Notes under the pieces: model-generated
Databases searched by the model: none
What the model was told of the DNA's origin: nothing
The model's input: only the letters and a program-made list of their open reading frames with translations
Program-made: the position numbers and the translations under genes
In this document: positions 10,209 to 18,049 of the stretch, piece after piece
How the letters are laid out: each line of letters starts with the position of its first letter
Position numbering within the stretch: the first letter of the stretch is position 1
Assembly: GCA_016841425.1 (NCBI GenBank)
Contig: JAENZE010000010.1
Location: forward strand, 62,001 to 126,000
Length of the DNA: 64,000 nucleotides
Direction of reading: 5' to 3'
From: Syntrophomonas sp.
GTDB taxonomy: Bacteria > Bacillota > Syntrophomonadia > Syntrophomonadales > Syntrophomonadaceae

Positions 10209-10691
10209 CTAGGGCTCTACTGAAACCGAAATAACTGTAGATTCCAGCGAAACCTTCTGAGTATTGACAAAAAAATCTTCTTTCCCCGCCCTAATCTTCT
10301 GACCGGCGAAAGTTATCTCCGCAGGTGAAACCTGGGAGGTGGTAGTTTCCAGGGTAAGGAAAATATCTTTGCGAAACGGATTTTTAGATAAGACCATTTG
10401 TCCCGCGTCATCAGGAGCTACCCAGTTGGCCTGCTCCACTGTCATTTCAGTAATTTTTACTGCTGTAAGAGCACCGCTGGCTACCAGCGTATCCCCTACC
10501 TGCAGGTTATCTTCTACGCCCGGGTATACATTGGGACAAACCACTTTAACTACTATAGTCCTGGCCTCAGAGCCGACATCGGCAGCCCGGTCCTGGTATA
10601 AGTAAGCAAAAACCAGAGCCACTACGACCAGGAGGATTGCCAGGTCTACTATACTTACTTTACCAAAGATTCGGCCTTTTTCATCTATCAT
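10209..10691 (-). CDS. DUF4330 family membrane-anchored protein
   Basis: Small protein of about 160 residues with one N-terminal transmembrane helix (VDLAILLVVVALVFAYLY) preceded by the characteristic MIDEKGRIFGKVSIVD. The rest is a beta-rich extracellular domain. This matches the DUF4330 family, which is often found beside polysaccharide polymerases in Firmicutes; its molecular function is unknown. ATG 10691 is preferred to GTG 10700 because GGAG lies 8 nt upstream of the ATG and abuts the GTG. It heads the leftward operon of wall-polymer genes, 48 nt before the Wzy-like gene. A role as a scaffold or regulator of polymer assembly is a guess from context. Confidence 0.78.
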   Translation of the reverse strand: MIDEKGRIFGKVSIVDLAILLVVVALVFAYLYQDRAADVGSEARTIVVKVVCPNVYPGVEDNLQVGDTLVASGALTAVKITEMTVEQANWVAPDDAGQMVLSKNPFRKDIFLTLETTTSQVSPAEITFAGQKIRAGKEDFFVNTQKVSLESTVISVSVEP

Positions 10692-10967
10692 TCGGGCCAC
10701 TCCCCCTTTTCAAATTTCATACTTCCCACAGTATAGCAAAGATAAACTTCAAATACCACGCGCTGTATATATTATCAATACATTTTTATTATGGAGATAA
10801 AGTGAAAGTTTTTGTACCTACTTAGTATAAAATAGAGGGAGAGATTTAATGTCTACAGAGCAATTAGTATAAATTTCTACAAGATCAACCTTAACTTGGC
10901 ATATAGACAAGCTTAGTCGGCGGTGTTAGAATGTTTTTAGCGTAGGACCCGGGGAGGATGTTTGTAT

Positions 10968-12041
10968 ATGTTGGAACTTCCAGCATTTTTAATAATATTG
11001 TCGGCTTTTGCCGCGGCATTCTTATCGATGCCACTGGTGATTAAAATTGCATATAAATTAAACGCGGTAGATAAGCCGGACCACAGAAAAGTACATCAGC
11101 ATACCATGCCCAGACTGGGAGGTATGGCAATATATTTATCATTTTTGATTTGTATGCTGTTCTATATCGGAGTCAGCGGTCCATTTATGGGCTTAATTAT
11201 AGGGGCCAGCATAATATTTATAATAGGAATGCTGGATGATATATATCAGCTATCCCCCTGGGTGAAACTGCTGGGACAGTGTATTGCGGCGGCGGTAGCC
11301 ATATATTTTGGAGTAGTGGTCGAATTTCTTACTAACCCCTTTAATGGTTTATTGAATCTGGGTTATTTTAGCATTCCACTAACATTTTTGTGGATAGTAG
11401 GAGTCAGTAACGCTATCAATTTGATTGATGGATTGGACGGTTTAGCCGGGGGCGTATCGGCTATTGCAGCGATTACAATGGGTATTGTAGCCCTGTTCCA
11501 AGGACAAGTCCCGGTAGCTGTAACAGCATTTATACTGGCAGCAGGTATAGCCGGTTTTCTGCCGTATAATTTTTACCCGGCCAAAACCTTCATGGGTGAT
11601 GGTGGTTCTAATTTTTTAGGGTTCGTCCTGGCATGTATTGCTATCCTGGGAACAGCCAAGAGCGCAGCTTTGATATCGCTGTTTATTCCTATCGTAATCC
11701 TGGGAATACCTATATTTGATACCTTTTTTGCCATTTTGAGACGGATCCATAAGCAGGCCCCAATTTTTAAACCAGACAAAGACCATCTGCATCACCGCTT
11801 GATGGCTCTGGGTATGAGCCATCGCAGGAGTGTCTTCACCATCTACCTGATAAGTGCGTTTTTTAGCGGTGTAGCGATAACCCTCAGCTTCATTACTGAT
11901 CCTAAGGCCATGCTGGCATTGGGTTTGCTGCTGCTGATAATCGTATTAGGGGCAGATAAGGTAGGCTTATTAACCGGAGAAAGACAAGAAGCAAAAAGCG
12001 CGGTTTTGGGCAAAGGAAAACCTCGCAAGGTTGAATTGTAG
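10968..12041 (+). CDS. Undecaprenyl-phosphate HexNAc-1-phosphate transferase (WecA/TagO-like)
   Basis: Transfers a sugar-1-phosphate, usually GlcNAc-1-P, from UDP-sugar to undecaprenyl phosphate, starting wall teichoic or secondary polymer synthesis. About 357 residues with many membrane helices. Hallmarks of the MraY/WecA family in order: HRKVHQHTMPRLGG, IGMLDDIYQLSPWVKLLGQ, the catalytic NAINLIDGLDGLAGG, FMGDGGSNFLG, and the carbohydrate-recognition loop KDHLHHRLMALGMSHR. ATG 10968 follows GGGGAGG (10951-10957) by 10 nt; the upstream TTG at 10962 is too close to it. The LCP gene follows 33 nt later, so the initiating enzyme and the wall-attachment enzyme are probably co-transcribed. It is transcribed away from the leftward operon. 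Confidence 0.93.
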   Translation: MLELPAFLIILSAFAAAFLSMPLVIKIAYKLNAVDKPDHRKVHQHTMPRLGGMAIYLSFLICMLFYIGVSGPFMGLIIGASIIFIIGMLDDIYQLSPWVKLLGQCIAAAVAIYFGVVVEFLTNPFNGLLNLGYFSIPLTFLWIVGVSNAINLIDGLDGLAGGVSAIAAITMGIVALFQGQVPVAVTAFILAAGIAGFLPYNFYPAKTFMGDGGSNFLGFVLACIAILGTAKSAALISLFIPIVILGIPIFDTFFAILRRIHKQAPIFKPDKDHLHHRLMALGMSHRRSVFTIYLISAFFSGVAITLSFITDPKAMLALGLLLLIIVLGADKVGLLTGERQEAKSAVLGKGKPRKVEL

Positions 12042-12074
12042 ACATATAGCTTGATGTCCAGAGGTGGTATAATT

Positions 12075-13226
12075 ATGAAAAAAACGTTATTGTATGCCAG
12101 GTATGCTGCCGGAGCGGTACTGGTATTTTTGCTCTTTTTTGCCATGGGTTCTGCTATCAGCTCTTATGTTAAAGCCAGCAGCACAGCAGACGACAATACT
12201 GATGAAGATACTGTATTGGTTGAAGAAGACGGGGAGAGAACCAATGTTCTCGTTCTGGGAGTCGACGCCCGGCCGGGAGATGAAAACTCCAGGTCGGATA
12301 CTATGCTGCTGGTTTCTATTGATCCCCAGTTAGACAAAGTAGCAGTGATTTCAATTCCTCGCGACACCAGGGTTGACGTGCCAGGTAGTCCACTGGATAA
12401 GATCTGTACCGCTAACTACGCCGGGGGCCCAGAATATGCGGTAACCATAGTAGAAGACTTCATGGACATAGATATCGACTATTACGTAGAAGCAGACTTC
12501 AACGGCTTCAAGGATGTCATTGATACTATTGGAGGAGTAACTATAAACGTTCCCCAGCGGATGTATAAGCCCAGTGAAGGCATAGATTTATACCCTGGGA
12601 CCCAGAAGCTTGACGGCTACCAGGCCCTGGCATTCGTACGCTATAGAGATTATGAATATGGAGATATTGAACGCACCAGTTACCAGCAGGAATTTTTGAT
12701 AGCCCTTGCCGATGAATTACTGCAGCCCAAGACTATTACTAAACTCCCGGCCCTTATAAAAGAGGTAAAGAGTTTTGTGAAAACCGATCTGGGTTTGACC
12801 CAGATGCTGAAAATGGCCAGCTGGGCTCCAGGTTTTACTTCTGCTTCGATAATTACTCAAACTCTGCCTGGATACTTCCATGACGTCTATAATGATGAAG
12901 GAATAATGGAACAGAGTTATTGGGTAGCTGATCGTGAAGAAGCAGCCCGCTTAATAGATAATCTGTTTGAGGGGAAAACGGTAGCGGTTATGCAGATCTC
13001 TCCATATCCGGTTTATGTCCCAACTCAGGAAGACGTGAATACCCAAAGATCTAATTTGCCAAGCCCTACAAATGATATTGAGACAGGGCATGAAAACGAC
13101 AATGAACAAGAAGATGAGCTGGATGCTGAAAGCCAGCCGGGACATTGGGATGATGAAAAATCATCGGCTGAGCAGGATGACTACCCGAGTGAATCGGACG
13201 ATACCGGATCAGATGGCTATATATAA
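12075..13226 (+). CDS. LytR-CpsA-Psr (LCP) family glycopolymer ligase
   Basis: Predicted to attach undecaprenyl-linked glycopolymers to peptidoglycan on the outer face of the membrane. The product is 383 residues: one N-terminal membrane helix (about residues 8-28), then the LCP domain with NVLVLGVDARPGD, SRSDTMLLVSIDP, VISIPRDTRVDVPG and KICTANYAGGPEYAV, and later LDGYQALAFVRYR. Arg and Asp residues that bind the polyprenyl diphosphate are present. A strongly acidic, low-complexity tail of about 70 residues ends the protein. ATG 12075 has GAGGTGG 7 nt upstream; the TTG at 12051 lacks one. It lies directly behind the WecA-like gene and ends in a terminator at 13260-13282. Confidence 0.93.
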   Translation: MKKTLLYARYAAGAVLVFLLFFAMGSAISSYVKASSTADDNTDEDTVLVEEDGERTNVLVLGVDARPGDENSRSDTMLLVSIDPQLDKVAVISIPRDTRVDVPGSPLDKICTANYAGGPEYAVTIVEDFMDIDIDYYVEADFNGFKDVIDTIGGVTINVPQRMYKPSEGIDLYPGTQKLDGYQALAFVRYRDYEYGDIERTSYQQEFLIALADELLQPKTITKLPALIKEVKSFVKTDLGLTQMLKMASWAPGFTSASIITQTLPGYFHDVYNDEGIMEQSYWVADREEAARLIDNLFEGKTVAVMQISPYPVYVPTQEDVNTQRSNLPSPTNDIETGHENDNEQEDELDAESQPGHWDDEKSSAEQDDYPSESDDTGSDGYI

Positions 13227-13259
13227 TTTTTTACTCGGTATGACTTTATTTACACTATT

Positions 13260-13282
13260 AAAGGCGGAAGCCTTTTTTTTTT
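13260..13282 (+). terminator. Rho-independent terminator after the LCP gene
   Basis: Stem AAAGGC / GCCTTT with a GGAA tetraloop runs directly into a run of T. It lies 33 nt behind the LCP stop codon and closes the wecA-LCP unit. Confidence 0.85.
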
Positions 13283-13695
13283 GAAAAATTTACTATAAAG
13301 TGCAAGATTTAAGTTAATATAAAAGTAATAATACTAGATATATGTAAAAAAAGAAAATGGATGGTTTTACCAGCTCGGAACAGCAGGATAGGCGGGATAA
13401 GATGTCGAAAAAAGCAGATTGGGGAAAGAAAGAGAAAGATTGGTTAGGAAGTATTAAATAGGTGGTAATAGGCGACAAACTATTATCAAGTTATGAAAAC
13501 GGTTTAAATAAAGAAAACCAGGCTTAAAAGTAAGTTGACTGGCTATCGATAGATTAATAGAGTTACTTGGCTCTGCCGGTTCTATTGCACCGGACACCAG
13601 CAGGCGTCAGGTGTTCCCTGTTGCCCAGCAGTAGCAGCAGAACCAGACTGAAATATGTTAGAGACCCAATAAATTGATATGGAGGAGAAATCAGA
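13283..13695 (+). other. Leader region of the amidase gene, no established gene
   Basis: AT-rich in its first half. A 34-codon open frame at 13357-13461 encodes a very charged peptide (start MDGFTSSEQQDRRDKMSKK) but has no convincing ribosome-binding site, so it is not called a gene. Between about 13576 and 13652 there are nested complementary segments: GGTTCT with AGAACC on the outside, and GGACACC with GGTGTTCC inside. This suggests a folded 5' leader. It does not match a riboswitch consensus I know. A GGAGG at 13681-13686 serves the amidase. Confidence 0.5.
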
Positions 13696-16092
13696 ATGAT
13701 AGATAAACCAGGTTGCTGTTACATAAAAAACCTGATAGGGCTGCTGTTTATAGCAGTAATGCTGATAATGGTTCTTCCTGATCAGGCTTGTGCCTCCAGT
13801 GGAGTGATAACCGGCAGCGTTGTAAATGTAAGGTCAGGGCCAGGCAGTAATTATACTATAGATGGAAATCTGTTAAGAGATACCGAGGTTCAGATCATAG
13901 AAACCCAGGGTGACTGGTATAAAATAAGCAAAGGCAGCCTGAGCGGATGGGTCAGCAGTTCATTAATAGAAATAACCCAGGAAGAACAGGTAAAAGTAAT
14001 CGGAGACCCGGTCAACCTGCGCTCAGGACCGGCTACCACCTATGATAAAGTTGCTCAAGCCAACAAGGGTGATATATTAACTTTACTGGGTACATCCGGT
14101 GATTGGTATCATGTAAAGAATGCCGATGGTCTTAATTGTTATGTTGCAGCCTTTTTGGTAGAAAAATTTGATCAGGATACCAGCAGCAGTTCAAGCAGTG
14201 CGGCACCGGAGACGGCTCCAGCGGCCGCAGTATCCAGCAGTCAGACTCCAGTAGTTTATATGGATAATAAGAAATTAAGTTTCGATGTAGATCCGGTTAT
14301 TGAAAACGGAAGAACTCTTGTGCCCCTGCGGGCAATATTCGAGGCTATGGGAGCAACTGTGCAGTGGAATGATGCCACCCGTACCGTTACGGCAGCAAAG
14401 GGCAGCACTACGGTGGTACTCCCCATAGGATCTACTCAGCCAACGGTAAATGGTGTAGAATGGCCGCTGGATGTACCAGCTAAAATATCCCAGAGCAGGA
14501 CCCTGGCCCCCCTCCGATTCGTAGGGGAAGCCTTTGGCGGGACCGTGGATTGGAATGGGACAACCCGAACTATAAATATTACCAGCAGCAGTTCCACCAG
14601 CAGCACTGCCTCCGGGGAGGTAAGAAGCGTAGTCGTAAGTGAGGAGAAAATAAATTTACGCAGCGGTCCCTCCACCCAGTATAGTGCTGTAGCCAGTGCC
14701 TTACAGGGAGAGAAACTGGGAGTACTGGCAGAAAAGGATGGCTGGTATCAGGTCAGCCGGTCCGGAAGCACCGCCTGGGTAGCCGGGTGGGTAGTCAATG
14801 TGGCCTGGGAAACCGAGCAAACCAACCAGTCGGGGACTGCTTCAGGAACATCCAGCTCCGACTCTGAAATAGTAATGCCGGTCTTCATACCATCCGATAA
14901 GATCTGGATATCTTCCAATAGAAGCGAGGATGGGATAAGGATAGTAATGGAATCTGGCTCTGTAATAAAAGCTGATATTAAAGAATCTTCCAATCAAATA
15001 AGCTATGAATTAGACAGCAAGAGTATTCTGAATGATAGTGGTTTGACCGAAGCCATCGGAGCGGGCAAACTTACCCTTACAGCAGCTAACGAAAATAATA
15101 ATGCCACCGTCACAATTACCCTGCCCGCCGGCACTAAATACATTACTGCCAGTGAAAACGGAGGAAAAAAGGAAGTACTGATTATTCCCAACCAGATTAT
15201 TAAAATCAGCCGGGAAGTAGCAGGAACTACCGGGGATAACATTATCATATACACACTCACCCCCTGTGAATTCAACAGCAGTGTAGACGGAGATACCCTG
15301 GAAGTGAGACTGCAGGAGACTGCCATGGGGTTGGAACGGACTGAATATAAATACAGTATCAGCCCGGTGTTGGATAAGATGACCATCAGTCAGAGCGGCA
15401 GCAGCGCTGATCCCCTAGCCACTTTAAAGATAGATACCAAAGGTATCGGGGACTATAAGGTTTTCCAGACTTCAGATGATAATGCTCTGAATATAAGCCT
15501 GACAGCTGGGGAGAAAGGCATAGTTCAAAGATCAAATATTGTGGTTTTAGATCCCGGGCATGGAGGAAAGGACTCCGGTGCCATTGGTTTTGGAAAACAG
15601 GAGAAAGACATTAACTTGGCCATTGCCCTGCGAGTAGGACATATTTTGGAGGATCGGGGAGTAAATGTGGAATATACGCGCACCGATGATACCTACCTGA
15701 CTCTTACCGAACGAACAGAAATTGCCAATGATCTGAATGCCGCCATATTTGTAAGCATTCATAGCAATTCGGCTACTAACTCCGACGCTAATGGAACCGA
15801 AACCTACTACTATGCACCTATTACTGATTACGATTTGTTCTGGCAGAAAGCGGAACGCTCCAGGTTGGCTAACTGTATTCAGAAAGAACTGATTGATACC
15901 CTGGGCAGAAAGGACCGGGGAGTTAAACAGGATAATTTTACCGTGCTGGATAAAACTCAAATGCCATCGGTGCTTACGGAAATATCTTTTATGAGCAACG
16001 CGGAAGAGAACGCCTTACTGGTCACCAGCAGTTATCAAGCCCGGGCTGCTAAGGCCATAGCTGATGGAATTCTTGAATATCTGGATGAATAG
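13696..16092 (+). CDS. Secreted N-acetylmuramoyl-L-alanine amidase with SH3b, stalk and AMIN-like domains
   Basis: Zinc amidase predicted to cleave the bond between MurNAc and the stem peptide in the cell wall. The 798 residues are modular: signal peptide (about 1-34), two bacterial SH3 domains (about 37-150), a Ser-rich linker, a copper-amine-oxidase N-terminal-like stalk domain (about 190-285, with GRTLVPLRAIFEAMGA and TLAPLRFVGEAFGG), a third SH3 domain (about 303-365), an AMIN-like beta region (about 395-590), and the Amidase_3 catalytic domain (about 612-797). The catalytic part shows VLDPGHGGKDSGAIG, the Glu of ERTEIAN and VSIHSNS. The stalk module has no oxidase residues and only serves as a structural or binding domain. 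GGAGGAG precedes the ATG. It stands alone between two leader-like regions. Confidence 0.93.
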   Translation: MIDKPGCCYIKNLIGLLFIAVMLIMVLPDQACASSGVITGSVVNVRSGPGSNYTIDGNLLRDTEVQIIETQGDWYKISKGSLSGWVSSSLIEITQEEQVKVIGDPVNLRSGPATTYDKVAQANKGDILTLLGTSGDWYHVKNADGLNCYVAAFLVEKFDQDTSSSSSSAAPETAPAAAVSSSQTPVVYMDNKKLSFDVDPVIENGRTLVPLRAIFEAMGATVQWNDATRTVTAAKGSTTVVLPIGSTQPTVNGVEWPLDVPAKISQSRTLAPLRFVGEAFGGTVDWNGTTRTINITSSSSTSSTASGEVRSVVVSEEKINLRSGPSTQYSAVASALQGEKLGVLAEKDGWYQVSRSGSTAWVAGWVVNVAWETEQTNQSGTASGTSSSDSEIVMPVFIPSDKIWISSNRSEDGIRIVMESGSVIKADIKESSNQISYELDSKSILNDSGLTEAIGAGKLTLTAANENNNATVTITLPAGTKYITASENGGKKEVLIIPNQIIKISREVAGTTGDNIIIYTLTPCEFNSSVDGDTLEVRLQETAMGLERTEYKYSISPVLDKMTISQSGSSADPLATLKIDTKGIGDYKVFQTSDDNALNISLTAGEKGIVQRSNIVVLDPGHGGKDSGAIGFGKQEKDINLAIALRVGHILEDRGVNVEYTRTDDTYLTLTERTEIANDLNAAIFVSIHSNSATNSDANGTETYYYAPITDYDLFWQKAERSRLANCIQKELIDTLGRKDRGVKQDNFTVLDKTQMPSVLTEISFMSNAEENALLVTSSYQARAAKAIADGILEYLDE

Positions 16093-16605
16093 AACTATAG
16101 GGCCTGACACCCAGCAAAATGAATAGTAACTTAGGAGGCTGTCCTGGTCATCAAGGTATGATCTGGTACAGCCTCTAGCTATATTGTAACACTCCACAGG
16201 GCCTATCGGATTGTCCATTAGCTATAAAATCGATTACGTTCTTAAATAAGGTTAAAAGCCATTCTGGCAGTATATCAAATCAAGATATTATTAGGGGCAT
16301 CAAATTTCAGCTAACTGTAATTTCATCGTATTCAACATCAAATACTGTTTCTATGGTAGATTCTAGAGTAAACCATAAGGAATACTCTTGTTTTTTTAAT
16401 ATAACCTCATAAAGGACGAGGGACATTGCGGCATCATGCTTTAGACAAGATTCGAGAGCATGTAAAAAGAGACCAGTTTATGCAGGAATATAACAATTAA
16501 TGTTGAAGTCTATAAGGTGCGCAGTATCTAGGTCTAGCATATTCATTAATAAAATTACACCATAACAATTCTAGAACAATTAAATACCATATTGATAGGA
16601 GAGCC
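16093..16605. other. Intergenic region before the exopolysaccharide cluster
   Basis: No intact gene. A long imperfect hairpin at 16135-16175 (GAGGCTGT with ACAGCCTC, extended inward by a second stem) could end the amidase transcript, though there is no T-run. A 31-codon open stretch at 16405-16500 (fragment KGRGTLRHHALDKIREH) has no start codon and looks like the tail of a decayed gene. The downstream half is AT-rich and is expected to hold the promoter of the Wzz gene, but I could not assign a clear -35/-10 pair. Confidence 0.5.
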
Positions 16606-17877
16606 ATGGAAAGAATTTCTCGCGAAGAAGAATATATTGAAGAAATAGATATACGAGATGTATTGAGAACAATTTGGAAATGGAAGTATATGATAGCTTC
16701 TGTAGCCTGCTTGTTTGTCGCCGTATCCGGAATCTTAAGTTATTTTGTCATAGAACCAGTTTATACGACAGAGACGCAAATGAAGGTCAAAGAACCTGTT
16801 ATAGTAACATTTAGTGACAGTCAAATGGATATTTTAATTAATCAACTGCTGGGAGAAAATATAATGAATATCGATAACGTCTGCGCTAAAATAATATCCC
16901 AGGATGTTTTAAAAGAAGTGATAAATAAGCTAAACATTTCAGTTGACCTTGCTGAATTGGAAACAATGATAGAAGTCAATTCAGATTCAGATAAACAATT
17001 AATTACCATCATTGTTAATAGTAATGATGGTGAGTTGTCTGCTCAAATAGCCAATACATTGAGAGATGAAGCTATAAAACAGACTAAACGAGTCAATGCG
17101 GATAATAAGGAATTGATAAAGAAAGGCTTAGATAAGCTGCTGCAACAAGAAGATGAAAAATTACAGCTTGCTTTACAGAATTTAAATAAGCATATGCTCA
17201 GCAGTAAGTCAACAGCTTATCAGGATATACTTTTGAGCGCAAAAATCACCAACTTGGAGGAATATAAGCAACAGATAGCTGAGGCAGAAATTGAACGTGA
17301 ACAATTAAATATAGGAATTCAACAACTACAGATAATTCTCGCCGATACTCCTAAAATCATAACAGAAACAAGTTTTATAGAGGAGTCTGCAGTTGGACAA
17401 ATACCTAATATAGAGAGTGGAAATATGACCATTAATACTATAAAAAGCAGTGAAGTCTATAATAAGGTTTTAATAGATTACAATAATAAGGTGACCAGTC
17501 TGGCAGAAATTGAAGTTAAAATTCAAATGTTAAAAGAGCTGCTTGCCAGTCAGGAAAGAGAAATAATTCAGGAAGACACCGATTTATTAGAAATCCAGCT
17601 CGCACAACAGCCTTTACAGAGCGAAGTCGATATAATCCAAAGTAATATCACCTGGCTAAATGCTAAAAAAGCCGAAGTAAATAACATAATTGAGTTAAAC
17701 CTGGATGATAATCTTATAACCACCATATCAGAGGCTTTTCCTCCAGCTAATCCGATTAAACCCGATATAGGACTGAATTTGGTAATTGCTCTTATCCTGG
17801 GGCTGATGATATCAGTATTTATAGCCTTTTTATTGGAGTTGATCAAGAACGAAAAATTCTCGATGAGGGATCAATAG
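16606..17877 (+). CDS. Wzz-type chain-length determinant / polysaccharide co-polymerase
   Basis: Controls the length of Wzy-polymerised chains. The 423-residue protein has the Wzz topology: a short cytoplasmic N-terminus (EEIDIRDVLRTIWKWKY), a first membrane helix at about 32-54, a long extracytoplasmic coiled-coil-rich region, and a second helix near 392-415 preceded by the Pro-rich PPANPIKPDIG. There is no C-terminal kinase domain, and no separate BY-kinase gene was found in the window. The coiled-coil segment is rich in Glu, Gln and Lys. It opens the large rightward glycan cluster. ATG 16606 is preceded by ATAGGAGAG. The final cytoplasmic tail is only about 9 residues. Confidence 0.9.
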   Translation: MERISREEEYIEEIDIRDVLRTIWKWKYMIASVACLFVAVSGILSYFVIEPVYTTETQMKVKEPVIVTFSDSQMDILINQLLGENIMNIDNVCAKIISQDVLKEVINKLNISVDLAELETMIEVNSDSDKQLITIIVNSNDGELSAQIANTLRDEAIKQTKRVNADNKELIKKGLDKLLQQEDEKLQLALQNLNKHMLSSKSTAYQDILLSAKITNLEEYKQQIAEAEIEREQLNIGIQQLQIILADTPKIITETSFIEESAVGQIPNIESGNMTINTIKSSEVYNKVLIDYNNKVTSLAEIEVKIQMLKELLASQEREIIQEDTDLLEIQLAQQPLQSEVDIIQSNITWLNAKKAEVNNIIELNLDDNLITTISEAFPPANPIKPDIGLNLVIALILGLMISVFIAFLLELIKNEKFSMRDQ

Positions 17878-18049
17878 AGTAATAAATGGGGTAATAATAT
17901 AACTTGGCTTTTGTCTGTCGTAATGTTAGGCGAAACTATTTTAGGTTTAAGAAAAGCGATAAATATAAGCGTTAGCAATCTAAATAAGGCGGTATATGCT
18001 TTTAGAAAAGCATCAGGAAAGATAATAAGAAAGGATCAAGGGCGGTTAA

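Noticed and set aside
13357-13461. 34-codon charged frame in the amidase leader
   Set aside because: Starts well but lacks a ribosome-binding site and has no recognisable relatives. Recorded in the leader entry but not called a gene.
13576-13652. c-di-GMP or other known riboswitch before the amidase
   Set aside because: The paired segments do not contain the conserved loops of the c-di-GMP-I or -II classes or any other consensus I can recall.
16405-16500. Fragment resembling the tail of a decayed gene
   Set aside because: Only 31 codons without a start; similarity to a transposase or other family could not be supported from the sequence alone.
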